From NCBI GenBank assembly GCA_013178155.1, contig JABLXH010000007.1, forward strand, positions 1 to 64,000: a DNA stretch of 64,000 nt, written 5' to 3'. This stretch comes from Armatimonadota bacterium (GTDB lineage: Bacteria; Armatimonadota; Zipacnadia; Zipacnadales; UBA11051). A program made the translations under genes and the position numbers. The notes beneath the pieces were generated by a model that saw only the letters and a list, made by a program, of their open reading frames with translations, made no database searches and was not told where the DNA came from. Positions 49,606 through 58,839 of this stretch are shown here, piece after piece (the first letter of the stretch is position 1; every line of letters begins with the position of its first letter).

Positions 49606-52600
49606 ATGAGGCACACGCGCTACCTCGCAACCTTGTCGCTGCTGGTGGCTGCGGCGCTGGCGGAGGCTCAGCTTGTCAGCGGCGGTCTTGACAATCTGGC
49701 CCAGGGCGCCAGCATAACAGCCTCTTCGGCCGCCGGCGCCCAAGGGGCAAAGTATGGCCCGCAGGACCTGGCGGACGACAACGAAGGCACCTGGTGGGCG
49801 GCCAACAACCGACCTCCGCAGTGGTTTGAAATGCAGCTCCCCGCACCGCAGACCGCGGACACCCTCGTTCTTGTGGGCGCCGACAACCCGACGCTTTACA
49901 CGCAGGCCAAGTTGGTCATTGTCACGCCCGGTGACGGTGAGCCGGTGACTCAGGAGTTGGCGAACTCGCGGGGGCCCTTTGTCATCAGGTTTTCACCCAC
50001 GCTACTGGACAGGCTGCGAGTGGACATCGTTGAGGTGCACGACCCCCAGAAAACGTACATGGGCGTCGCTGAAGCCTATGTGTTCAGCGACCCGGACAAG
50101 CGGGTGAGGATCAAGGTGTCTCCCACCGAATCGTGGCGCCATATCGACCTCACGGAAGTACCACGCGCCGAGCATCCATGCGTCTACCACACGCGTGGCG
50201 ACGTGGCGGCGGCACGCCAGCGCATCCAGACTGAGCCGTGGGCCCGGGCCTACGCCGACAGCATCCTGGCCAGTGCCGACGCCGCTGTCGCCAAGCCTGA
50301 CGAATGGTACCGACAGATGATGCCGGGCAAAGGGGCCTGTTTCGCCTATGGCTTTACCGGCTGCCCGATATGCCGGGCGAGTTGGGGCACCTGGGGCAGC
50401 GCCCGCTGCACTTGGGACAACCCCGGCCATGTGACCTGCGCCAATGGGCACGTGCTCCCTGACGCCGAGCACCCCGACAGCGGCGAGGGGTATCGAGGCC
50501 CCGATGGTCGCATCCACTACTTCGTGGGCTCGTGGAACGCCTGGGTGACTGAGAAACTCATCCACGAGTTTGCAGGGAGCTGCGCCCTGGCCTACGCCAT
50601 CACGGGCGGTGAGAAGTACGCTGCCAAAGCTGCTCTCATCCTGGACCTGATCTCCGATATCTACCCCAGTTGTGACAAAGGGTCATGGGACTACCCCTCT
50701 AACCCACCCAGCGGCCGGCTGGCCCGACCGTGGTACCAGGTGGCGCGGGTCCTGGTGCGCCTGGTTGACTTCTATGACCTGATTTACCACAGCCCTTCGC
50801 TGGAGGAACCTTCGGTCACTGAGGGTCTTACCCGGCGGCAGAACATTGTCACCAACATGCTTAAGAACGGAGCGGCGTACTGCTACGAGCAGTCATTGCA
50901 CGGCGGCCTGCACAATGGCGAGGCGGACTACATCCGGGGAGCCCTGGCGGTGGGCTGTCTGCTGGGCATCGAGAGCTACGTGCGGTGGGCCTATGACGGA
51001 CCCTACGGTATCCTGGCGCTGGTGCACAACAACGTCTGCCGTGATGGCCGGTACTTTGAAACCTCCGTAAGTTACGCGGACCACAGCCGTGAGCTCTACC
51101 TGACCTTCTCCGAGCCGTTGTGGAACTACCGGAGCGCGGCCTACCCCAACGGCATCAACCTGTATGATGACCCGGTGTTCCAGTCCTTCTACACGGTGCC
51201 AGCGCTCTCGATCAGCATGCTGGGCCACTCACCGCGTTTTGGGGACTCGGCCCCCGATACCGCCTTCCTTGCACCCTCGCAGCTACCTAACAGCCCCTTC
51301 GACCAGCATCTGGCGGAGATGCTCTACGCGCGTTCGCGGGGCAGTGCGCGGGAGGAGTTCGGCAACCTGGTGCGCTTCCTGGCCGGGGGCGAGGTGGAGA
51401 AAGCTCGGGCGGGAGTGCCCGACAAGGAGTGGATGCTGTTTCATGCCGAGGCGCTCAGCGACGGTTCGGCCGAGCTACCTAGCTGGCTTGACCGGCGCAT
51501 CTATGAGACCAACTTCTTCGGCCAGAAAGGGCTCGTCATGCTGCGCTCTGGCCGGGACGCCAATGCCCAGGGCGCTCTCATTCGCTTCGGGCCCTCGCTG
51601 AACCATGGCCATCTCGATGACCTGAACCTCAACTACTACGGTCTGGGCTACGAGATGACCTACGACCTTGGTTACAGCCTGGGAAGCACTCACACCCAGG
51701 TAGGCTGGGCGAAGGCCACAGCCTCCCACAACCTGGTTGTCGTGGACGAAAGGAACCAGGGCCCGGACAGTGACCGCGACGGTAGCGGTGGCAGTCTGCA
51801 CCTGGTCGCCGGTCTGCCGGGCCTGCAGGTGGCCGATTGCTCGGCCGAGTCAACCTACGCCAGCCTCGGGGTCACAGACTACCGGCGTCTCACGGCCCTA
51901 GTAGGTGAGGGTCGTGACACCTACCTGCTGGATGTCTTCCATGTCGTCGGCGGGAAGCAACACGACTACGTGTTCCACGCGCTCTCAGATGACGTGGATT
52001 TCGCCGGCGTGCATTTTGGAAAGAGTGCGCCGGGGTCGCTGGCCGGACCGGACATAGCCTGGGGTGACAAGCAGCTCAATGATGGCGACATGGCCGGCTA
52101 CCCCAACAAGCCCTACTGGAACCCCCCGCCCGGCAACGGCTACGGGTTTCTGATGGCTCCCCAGCGCGCCCCGGCCCCTGCGGAGTGCACCGCCACCTGG
52201 CAGCTCCCCGGTAACCACGATCCTCGCCTGCGGGTCACCATGCTCAGCGAGCCGAGCACGGAACTCATCACCGCCTGGGCGCCCGGAATCTACCCGGAGC
52301 GACAGGGATCCTACGGCTCCCCGGCAGGCTACCCGAAGGCGCGCTACTTGCTGGCGCGGCGCCAGGGCGAGGCCCCCCTGGAGAGCACTTATGTGGCCGT
52401 CATGGAGCCGTACTCCAGGCCGCTGCCACCCCGCACTTTCGACGATGCCTATCTCTCCCGTGTTGCCACGGCCTCGGCGGGCGAGGTTCGGCCCATCCCC
52501 ACGGCCAAAGTGTTGCTCTTTAAGGCCACGGGGCCGGACGACGAGCTGCGATTGCCGGTGCAGGTGCCGCAGACCGGCCGGTATCTCGTCCAGGCGGGTG

Positions 52601-53775
52601 TATACGGCTCGCCCAACTATGGGGCCGCTGAAGTGCGTCTCGACGGCCAGGTGCTGAGCCCACTGCTGAACGAGAACCTGCAGGCCGCGGGCGGCACACC
52701 GCTGGACATCGCTCTCGGGATTCATGAACTGACTGCGGGCGAGCATCGGTTCACCGTCCGCGTCGTGAAACCGTCGGGGGAGAACTACTGGATCGGGCTG
52801 CAGTACCTATCGCTGGTCCCCGAGGCAGAGGCCGCTGCTGCCCGGGCTTCGGAGCCCTTCCTTGCCGGGGCCCAGCGTCTCTCCAGCCCGCCCGGAACCG
52901 TGGCCGTCAGGGTCGGGCACCGCAGCGGCCAGGTGGACTACCTGCTCTACCGGCGAGACGGTGCAGAGCCCCTCTCCGTGTCCGGCGAGCATGGCGAGGT
53001 GGCCAGCGACGGCCGCTTCGTGCGCGCCAGCCTTCGGGGCAACCGGGTGGTCGGTCTCAACGTCATCGGTGGCTCGGTTAGCGTGGGAGAGACCCGCCTG
53101 GCTCTGGCGCAGTCGGAATGGCGAGGAGCCATTGCCAGAGTAGACTACGAAACCAACAGGCTCTACACCGAAGTCGCCCTCCCCGACGACGGCCGCCTCG
53201 ACGGCGAGCCAGTCTACCTGAGCAATCCCCGCTACTCACGCAACACGGTCTACCGCATCGCTGGCGTCCGTCGGGAGGGCTCCGGGTCGGTCATTGATCT
53301 GGGGCGATCGTCCCTGGTGCTGGGTTTCGCCGACCTGGACGACGACCCGCTTAATGACACGGTCCTGACGACGCTGAACCCGCACGAGTACAGCCGCGCC
53401 CTGGGACGGCCCGATAGCGGCTTCTTCCATGGCAAGCTGCTGGCGACGAAGGACCTGTCGGTGCAGACCACCATCCGGGCCACAACCTTCGGCCAGCCTT
53501 TCCGTATCGAGGTGGACTCTACCACCGGGCTACGCCAGGGCATGCGGGTGTACTACTACGATGTGCGGGCAGGCGACGAGTTCCGCATCTTTGGCAAGGC
53601 AAGCCTCACCGACCGCGGCGATGGCAGTCTCATGCTGCAGGGCAACTGCGACGTCGTGCTGGAGGGCTGGGAGGATCTCCAGGAGCTGCTGGCGGGAGAG
53701 TGGCACCCCGTGGCCGCAGGAGGCCGCCTGCCCTGGGCGGCGCGTGGCCATGTGATCCGGTGGAGCAACAGGTAG
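49606..53775 (+). CDS. Very large secreted heparinase II/III-family protein
   Basis: A 1389-aa exported protein (signal MRHTRYLATLSLLVAAALAEA); AAGGTGA lies upstream of ATG 49606. Residues 25-165 form an F5/8C-like domain (YGPQDLADDNEGTWWAANN). Then CPICRASWGTWGSARC with CANGHVLPD, a Cys-knuckle seen in heparinase II/III proteins, leads into the helical toroid (VTEKLIHEFAGSCALAYAITG and SLHGGLHNGEADYIRG). The C-terminal sandwich has SLNHGHLDDLNLNYYG and KATASHNLVVVDERNQ, matching the family's His/Asp and AHNTVVVD elements. The last ~550 residues add beta-sandwich and FG-GAP-like parts (FADLDDDPLNDT). The substrate is probably an acidic polysaccharide. Confidence 0.83.
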   Translation: MRHTRYLATLSLLVAAALAEAQLVSGGLDNLAQGASITASSAAGAQGAKYGPQDLADDNEGTWWAANNRPPQWFEMQLPAPQTADTLVLVGADNPTLYTQAKLVIVTPGDGEPVTQELANSRGPFVIRFSPTLLDRLRVDIVEVHDPQKTYMGVAEAYVFSDPDKRVRIKVSPTESWRHIDLTEVPRAEHPCVYHTRGDVAAARQRIQTEPWARAYADSILASADAAVAKPDEWYRQMMPGKGACFAYGFTGCPICRASWGTWGSARCTWDNPGHVTCANGHVLPDAEHPDSGEGYRGPDGRIHYFVGSWNAWVTEKLIHEFAGSCALAYAITGGEKYAAKAALILDLISDIYPSCDKGSWDYPSNPPSGRLARPWYQVARVLVRLVDFYDLIYHSPSLEEPSVTEGLTRRQNIVTNMLKNGAAYCYEQSLHGGLHNGEADYIRGALAVGCLLGIESYVRWAYDGPYGILALVHNNVCRDGRYFETSVSYADHSRELYLTFSEPLWNYRSAAYPNGINLYDDPVFQSFYTVPALSISMLGHSPRFGDSAPDTAFLAPSQLPNSPFDQHLAEMLYARSRGSAREEFGNLVRFLAGGEVEKARAGVPDKEWMLFHAEALSDGSAELPSWLDRRIYETNFFGQKGLVMLRSGRDANAQGALIRFGPSLNHGHLDDLNLNYYGLGYEMTYDLGYSLGSTHTQVGWAKATASHNLVVVDERNQGPDSDRDGSGGSLHLVAGLPGLQVADCSAESTYASLGVTDYRRLTALVGEGRDTYLLDVFHVVGGKQHDYVFHALSDDVDFAGVHFGKSAPGSLAGPDIAWGDKQLNDGDMAGYPNKPYWNPPPGNGYGFLMAPQRAPAPAECTATWQLPGNHDPRLRVTMLSEPSTELITAWAPGIYPERQGSYGSPAGYPKARYLLARRQGEAPLESTYVAVMEPYSRPLPPRTFDDAYLSRVATASAGEVRPIPTAKVLLFKATGPDDELRLPVQVPQTGRYLVQAGVYGSPNYGAAEVRLDGQVLSPLLNENLQAAGGTPLDIALGIHELTAGEHRFTVRVVKPSGENYWIGLQYLSLVPEAEAAAARASEPFLAGAQRLSSPPGTVAVRVGHRSGQVDYLLYRRDGAEPLSVSGEHGEVASDGRFVRASLRGNRVVGLNVIGGSVSVGETRLALAQSEWRGAIARVDYETNRLYTEVALPDDGRLDGEPVYLSNPRYSRNTVYRIAGVRREGSGSVIDLGRSSLVLGFADLDDDPLNDTVLTTLNPHEYSRALGRPDSGFFHGKLLATKDLSVQTTIRATTFGQPFRIEVDSTTGLRQGMRVYYYDVRAGDEFRIFGKASLTDRGDGSLMLQGNCDVVLEGWEDLQELLAGEWHPVAAGGRLPWAARGHVIRWSNR

Positions 53776-53849
53776 CCGTGTAGCGGATCGACAAGGACGA
53801 CGCACACGTCTCGTCGAAGAGGTTACCAGGCGAATACCTTCGCGGGGTC

Positions 53850-56441
53850 ATGTGCGCTCCCTCGAAGAGGGCGCTGAGACCTATGCCGACTGACGAGGCG
53901 CGACGGGACAGACAGGGCGGCACCATGGCGGCTGATACCGCAGTGCTTCAGACCGACATCTACCGCTCGGTACATCTCTGGGAGGTCCACGGGTCGGACT
54001 TCGAGCCTGCCTTGAGTGAGCACAACGCCATCGTGCGTCGGTGTGCCTCCCGGCACAGTGGGGCCGAGTACAAGTTCACTGGCGATGGCTTCATTTTTCT
54101 GTTCCCGTCGGCCTCAGATGCGGTTGCGTGCGGCGTTGCCATCCAGGAAGCGGTGCAGAGGCATACCTGGCCCGGTGGCATAGCCTCCCTGCGGGTACGG
54201 GTCGCGGTCCACCGCGGACCGTTGACGCCCGTTGGCGCCGAGTTTGTCGGCCCCGCGCTGAACGTGGTGTCACGCACGCTCGGAGCTGCTCACGGCGGGC
54301 AGACGCTGGTGACCGCTGCGGCCGCAGACAGCGCGAGCATGCCCGCGCCAGCGGGCGTGGCCCTGCACAATATCGGTCTGCATCAGTTGCGTGACGTGTA
54401 CCACCCTGTCCGCCTCTACCTGGCGCTGCCCGCGGACCAGCCGGCGCCCGCCTACGTCCCCGTTCGCTCGCTCTCAACACTCCCGACGAACCTCCCCGAG
54501 GAAGTTGACGAGTTCGTCGGGCGAACCGCCGAGCTTGAGGCCCTGTATGATCGGATCCGGGAGGGGCAGGGGCGGTTGGTCACGATTGCGGGCCCGGGAG
54601 GCGTTGGCAAGACCCGGTTCATGTGCCGCCTGGGCCAGGAGTTGCTGGACGAGTTCGATGATGGCGTGTGGCTGGTGGACCTCAGCGGCATCACTGACCC
54701 CAGGCGGGTGGCGCCTGCGATTGCGAGTGTCCTGCACCTCCCGGTGGGAGGCGAACCAACGGCCGCAGCGTCGTTGGCGGAGGCCATTGGCTCGCGGGCG
54801 CTGTGTCTGCTGTTGGACAACTTCGAGCAGGTCATAGAGGCAGCGGATGTACCGCTGCAGATCGTCCGGCATTGTCCCAAGGTGACCTGCATCGTGTCGT
54901 CGCGCGAGCGCCTGCGGGTCCCCGGAGAGATCGTCCACGAGCTCCAGCCCCTGTTCGTTCCTGACGCAGACAGTCCACTGGACGAACAGTTGGCGGCGGA
55001 CAGTGTGCGGCTCTTCAACCTGCGGGCAGCCGCCGCCCGTTCGGGCGCTGCGGTCGCGGCCAGCGATCGAGAGACAGTACCGGAGATCTGCCGCCGGCTT
55101 GGAGGACTGCCGCTGGCCCTGGAGCTGGCCGCGGCGCGGCTCCCGGGCCTTAGCTGCCAGCAGTTGCTGGCCAGTCTTCAGCACCAACTGGACGTGCTGG
55201 AAAGCAGCCGCCGCGGCGTTCCCGACCGTCACCGCAGCATGCGGGCGGCGCTGGAGTGGTCCACCGCCCTGCTCACCGCGGACGAGTTGCGGGTTCTCAC
55301 CGCTTGCGCGGTACTGCGCGGGGGCTTCTTCGCGGACGCCGCTGCTGCCGTCAGCTCTGATGAGGCCGAGCGCGAAGCCGAGCGGGTCAGCCGAATTCTG
55401 GGCGAGCTGGGCGACAAGAACCTCTTGCAGCATGATGAGGTCCTCGGGCGGATCCGCTACTGGATGCTGCCACCGGTGCGCGAGTATGCCCTGGAACGCC
55501 TCGGACGGCGCCTGGAGGAGTGCCAGGAGCGAGCGGCGCGCCATTTTGGGGGCGTGGCCAAGTCGCTGGAGGTTGGTGCCCGTCTGGAGGACATCCGTGT
55601 GGCTCGCCTAGAGATGCCCAACTTCCGTCTGACGCTGGAGTGGTGCCGCGACCATGGCGAAGGCTCCATCATGATTGCCATCATGCGGTCGGTCTGGCCG
55701 CTGTTCAACATGCAGGGAGCGAGCGCGGAGGGGGTCGAGTGGCTGGAACGGGCCACAGCGGCTTCCCGCGCCGCGGGCAACCCGGCACATCTGGCGCATT
55801 TCCTGGTGGCGCTGGCAACCACGCGTAAGATCGCCGGGCAACTGGCTGGCGCTGCCGCTGCCATAGACGAGTGCCTGGCGATGTGCCGGGACGCTCCCCC
55901 GGAGCTGGCAGAGGCGCTGGGCCGGCAGGAGCGCTGGGCGATGCTCGAGCGGGCGGCCCTGCTAGCCCACCTGGGCCGGGTGCCCGAAGCGGAGGAGGCC
56001 TGGCGCAGTGTGCTGTCGGCCTACGAAGGGAAAGGCCAGCCCAACTGGGTCGCCGAGAGCCTGCGGGCACTGGCGCAGCTGGCGCGTCGCGACGGACGGT
56101 TAGCCGAGGCGGAGCAGTGCCTGCTACGCGCCCTCGACCTCGAGCATACCCCCAACGAGGCTTGGGGCGTCAGCGACACCTTGCTGGAACTGGGGCGCTT
56201 ACGGCAGGCGCAAGGCAATCTTCCGGAGGCCCTGGAGCAGATGGCAGAGAGCATCAGGCTGTGCCGCGAATTCGCCGACAACCCCGGACTGGTCCGTCGG
56301 CTCGTGGCCTACGCGGCCTGTGCCCAGGAGGCGGGCCGCACCGAGGCCGCCCTGGAGGCCTGCCGCGAAGCACTGGCGCTAGCCCGACGGTACGCCCCTG
56401 ACCTGGTTGGCGAAGCCATGCGGCTCATGCCCCAGGACTGA
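53850..56441 (+). CDS. Class III adenylyl cyclase-like / NB-ARC ATPase / TPR regulator
   Basis: An 863-aa three-part protein. Residues 28-195 are a class III nucleotide cyclase-like domain: LQTDIYRSVHLWE with metal Asp36, EYKFTGDGFIFLF with Lys75 and metal Asp79, and VRVAVHRGPLTPVG. Residues 215-560 are an NB-ARC/AAA-type ATPase: EFVGRTAELEAL, P-loop GPGGVGKT at 248-255, CLLLDNFEQV and IVSSRERLRVPGE, then a winged-helix-like part. Residues 600-863 are TPR repeats. Related proteins sense ligands through TPRs and signal through the NTPase. Whether it makes cAMP is unproven. ATG 53925 (MAADTAVLQTD) is a strong alternative start, giving the short N-terminus usual for these proteins. Its 3' end overlaps the convergent glycosyltransferase by 17 nt. 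Confidence 0.87.
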   Translation: MCAPSKRALRPMPTDEARRDRQGGTMAADTAVLQTDIYRSVHLWEVHGSDFEPALSEHNAIVRRCASRHSGAEYKFTGDGFIFLFPSASDAVACGVAIQEAVQRHTWPGGIASLRVRVAVHRGPLTPVGAEFVGPALNVVSRTLGAAHGGQTLVTAAAADSASMPAPAGVALHNIGLHQLRDVYHPVRLYLALPADQPAPAYVPVRSLSTLPTNLPEEVDEFVGRTAELEALYDRIREGQGRLVTIAGPGGVGKTRFMCRLGQELLDEFDDGVWLVDLSGITDPRRVAPAIASVLHLPVGGEPTAAASLAEAIGSRALCLLLDNFEQVIEAADVPLQIVRHCPKVTCIVSSRERLRVPGEIVHELQPLFVPDADSPLDEQLAADSVRLFNLRAAAARSGAAVAASDRETVPEICRRLGGLPLALELAAARLPGLSCQQLLASLQHQLDVLESSRRGVPDRHRSMRAALEWSTALLTADELRVLTACAVLRGGFFADAAAAVSSDEAEREAERVSRILGELGDKNLLQHDEVLGRIRYWMLPPVREYALERLGRRLEECQERAARHFGGVAKSLEVGARLEDIRVARLEMPNFRLTLEWCRDHGEGSIMIAIMRSVWPLFNMQGASAEGVEWLERATAASRAAGNPAHLAHFLVALATTRKIAGQLAGAAAAIDECLAMCRDAPPELAEALGRQERWAMLERAALLAHLGRVPEAEEAWRSVLSAYEGKGQPNWVAESLRALAQLARRDGRLAEAEQCLLRALDLEHTPNEAWGVSDTLLELGRLRQAQGNLPEALEQMAESIRLCREFADNPGLVRRLVAYAACAQEAGRTEAALEACREALALARRYAPDLVGEAMRLMPQD

Positions 56442-58272
56442 GCGCCTTCAGTTGGCCCGCCGGCACCGGGGGATGGGGGGGCCACCAGTACTGGGCCCCA
56501 TCGAGGACCTCGTCATACAGGAGCTTGTAGCGCAGGGCGGTGCGTCGGTAGCTGAACTCGCAAGCCCGGCGTCTGGCCGCCCGCCCCATTGAGGTCAGGT
56601 CATGGTGGCCGGTGGCGCACTCGATGGTCCGGGCAATCATCTCCCCGAGGCTATCGCACAAGAACCCCGTCTCGCCGTCCACGATCGTCTCCAGCGGTCC
56701 TGAGAGTCGCGGCGCCACGACCGGCAGCCCCATCGCCATGGCCTCCACATTTGCCGTGCCGAAGGCTTCCCTCTCCGTCGCATGGACGGACAGATCCATC
56801 GCTTCCATGTAGCCACCGACGTCCCGCACGGGGCCGGGTGTCAGCAAGCGCTGCCGGACACCGCGCTCGGCCGCCATTGCCTGGTAGTCCGCCATGAGCG
56901 GGCCCTGCCCCAGTAGCAGGACATAGAGGTCAGGGAGCGCCGAAAGCACCTCCAGGTAGACCGCAGCCATGCGCAGGCTGAACTTATCCATCCCGAACCG
57001 GCCCGCGGACCCGACGACGAAGGCTTGCGGCGGGATGCCCAGCCTGGCCCGCATCGCGTCGCCCACGCCCCGCGGGCGGAACTCGTCCAGGTCTACTCCG
57101 GCATGTATCAGTCGGTACCGCTCGTGCGGCTCCGGTTGTCTCTGCAGTTGGCCACTGGCCACCAGAGCGACTCGCGACGGCGGAGGTGGATTCAGCATAC
57201 CGAACACCCCATGGAGGGTGACCACTACGGCGGTGGTGCCACGCCAGCGGGTGACGGCGGGCATCCATTCGTGGGGACAGTGCACATGCAAGATGTCGGC
57301 GGGGTGCGCGGCCAGGTAGGTCCCCAGCTCGTCAGGGGCGAGATGCCATACCTGCACTCCCAGGGCGGGGAACTCGTCCTGGAAGAACTCGGGCTCGCGC
57401 ACAACCGCACTGGTCATCAGGTGCTGGTGGTCCTTTAGGCCGCGGCAAAGCTGCAAGACGAAGCGCTCTACCCCACCGGCTACCATCCAGCCCAACAGGT
57501 GCAGGACGCGTCGCGGAGCGAAGTTCTTGCGTCGGTAGTGGTGCAGGTTCCGCGAGCCCTCGGCGCCTTTGGTCGGGGAATCGGGGTGGGGCTGGTGGTA
57601 GGCCATGGTGCTTCGGTCGGAGACGAAGCGCCGGCCCAGCAGGTGGAGACGGTAGCCCAGGTCCAGATCCTCGTAGCCGTAGCCAGTGAACCACTCATCG
57701 AAGAGGCCGACCTCCAGGGCGTCCAGCCGGCGGCAGGAGGCGTTGGCCGTGATGAAGGGCGGCCCATCAGTGTAGAGGCTAACGCCGGGCGCAAAGCAGG
57801 TGTCGGCGGCGGCCTGAGCGCGTTGTTCCCAGTCGTCCGGCAGCGGATAACCCACGGGCTCGCGCAGTCGCTGATGCCAGGCGGAGACGGCACAAGGACC
57901 GCAACGGTCATGGAGCTCCAGGTGGGCCCTGACGAATCCTGGCGGGCAGAGCATGTCCGCATCAACGAAGATCACGACATCCCCGCGCGCCTGCAGGACG
58001 CCTAGATTCCGGGTGCGACCGCGGTTACTCTCGTGAGGCTTGCGGATGCAGGTCGTCTCGTAAGGGAGCGCAAGGGAGGAAACCAGGGCGCTGGTCCCGT
58101 CAGTGGAGCCGTCATCAACCACGATCGCCTCAAACGTGCCGAGAGGACAGTCCTGGCGCGCCAGGGTCTCCAGGAGGTTGGCGACGTACCTCGCGCGGTT
58201 GTGGGCCGCTACAATGACACTGCAGCGGAGCCGTGCGCCGGACCCCGCGTGCAGGGAACCCGCGGACGCCAT
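56425..58272 (-). CDS. Two-domain glycosyltransferase (GT2 fused to GT4)
   Basis: A 615-aa cytoplasmic protein. Residues 16-230 are a GT2 (GT-A) domain: SVIVAAHNRARYVA, VVDDGSTDGT with Asp53/Asp54, IFVDADMLCPPGF with the DxD at 104-106, and EDLDLGYR at 201-208. From about 250 a GT4 (GT-B) domain follows: LLGWMVAGGVERFVLQL, IHAGVDLDEFRP, SAGRFGMDKFSLRM, and EREAFGTANVEAMAMGLPVV, with the E-x7-E motif. A bifunctional enzyme that adds two sugars in turn to a surface glycan is likely; sugars unknown. It starts 1 nt after the stop of the small upstream gene, so translation is probably coupled. Confidence 0.9.
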   Translation of the reverse strand: MASAGSLHAGSGARLRCSVIVAAHNRARYVANLLETLARQDCPLGTFEAIVVDDGSTDGTSALVSSLALPYETTCIRKPHESNRGRTRNLGVLQARGDVVIFVDADMLCPPGFVRAHLELHDRCGPCAVSAWHQRLREPVGYPLPDDWEQRAQAAADTCFAPGVSLYTDGPPFITANASCRRLDALEVGLFDEWFTGYGYEDLDLGYRLHLLGRRFVSDRSTMAYHQPHPDSPTKGAEGSRNLHHYRRKNFAPRRVLHLLGWMVAGGVERFVLQLCRGLKDHQHLMTSAVVREPEFFQDEFPALGVQVWHLAPDELGTYLAAHPADILHVHCPHEWMPAVTRWRGTTAVVVTLHGVFGMLNPPPPSRVALVASGQLQRQPEPHERYRLIHAGVDLDEFRPRGVGDAMRARLGIPPQAFVVGSAGRFGMDKFSLRMAAVYLEVLSALPDLYVLLLGQGPLMADYQAMAAERGVRQRLLTPGPVRDVGGYMEAMDLSVHATEREAFGTANVEAMAMGLPVVAPRLSGPLETIVDGETGFLCDSLGEMIARTIECATGHHDLTSMGRAARRRACEFSYRRTALRYKLLYDEVLDGAQYWWPPHPPVPAGQLKALSPGA

Positions 58273-58273
58273 C

Positions 58274-58666
58274 TTAGGGCTTCTCCTGGCCCGATGTCCG
58301 GGGGCCTCGGCTTGGCCGCGGTCCGGCCGCGGCGGCTGCCAGCCGGGCCATCGCGTCCTCCGTCTGCCCGCTAGTGCCCGGTGGCCCGCTCATGGCCCCG
58401 GGGTCGTCGTCCTCGGAGGTCGCCCGGTCCCACCCGGCCTGGAGCAACTCGATCGGTATCTCGTAGGGGCCAATGGGGATCGGCGACCCAGATCCCGGCC
58501 GACTGACCGGCAACTCGGCCAGGCCGTGCTGGCGCAGCAGGGCGGCCAGCGCTTCGACCAGTCGTGGCGGCGGGTCGCCGGTGGCCAGCTCGCGACAGAC
58601 GGCCTTCGCCAGGCGTCCCATCTCCTCGTCACTCAGGGCATGCCGTGGCACATCACTATCGTCCAT
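58274..58666 (-). CDS. Uncharacterised 130-aa protein with helical head and disordered tail
   Basis: A 130-aa protein with no recognised family. Residues 10-55 are helical (DEEMGRLAKAVCRELATG, LVEALAALLRQHGLAEL). GSPIPIGPYEIPIELLQAG forms a short conserved-looking segment. The last ~50 residues are rich in Gly, Pro, Ser and Ala and are probably disordered. GGAGGCGGAGCC lies just before ATG 58666. It ends 1 nt before the GT2-GT4 gene on the same strand, which suggests it serves that enzyme. It is also divergent from the encapsulin-like gene 173 bp away, so a cargo role is a weak alternative; no standard loading peptide is seen at the C-terminus. Confidence 0.7.
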   Translation of the reverse strand: MDDSDVPRHALSDEEMGRLAKAVCRELATGDPPPRLVEALAALLRQHGLAELPVSRPGSGSPIPIGPYEIPIELLQAGWDRATSEDDDPGAMSGPPGTSGQTEDAMARLAAAAAGPRPSRGPRTSGQEKP

Positions 58667-58839
58667 GGCTCCGCCTCCGCTCTTCTGGCGCCGCTACCGC
58701 CGCAGGGACGCAACATTTCGCCTGAATCGTTGTTCGACCACAGGCAGGAGTATCCTTCCGTCTCCCGAACCCTCCCTGTAGAAGCAGCGTGATCGGCTGC
58801 ACGCGATGCGGCGAACCAGCTCTGGAGAGGTGAGTGGAC

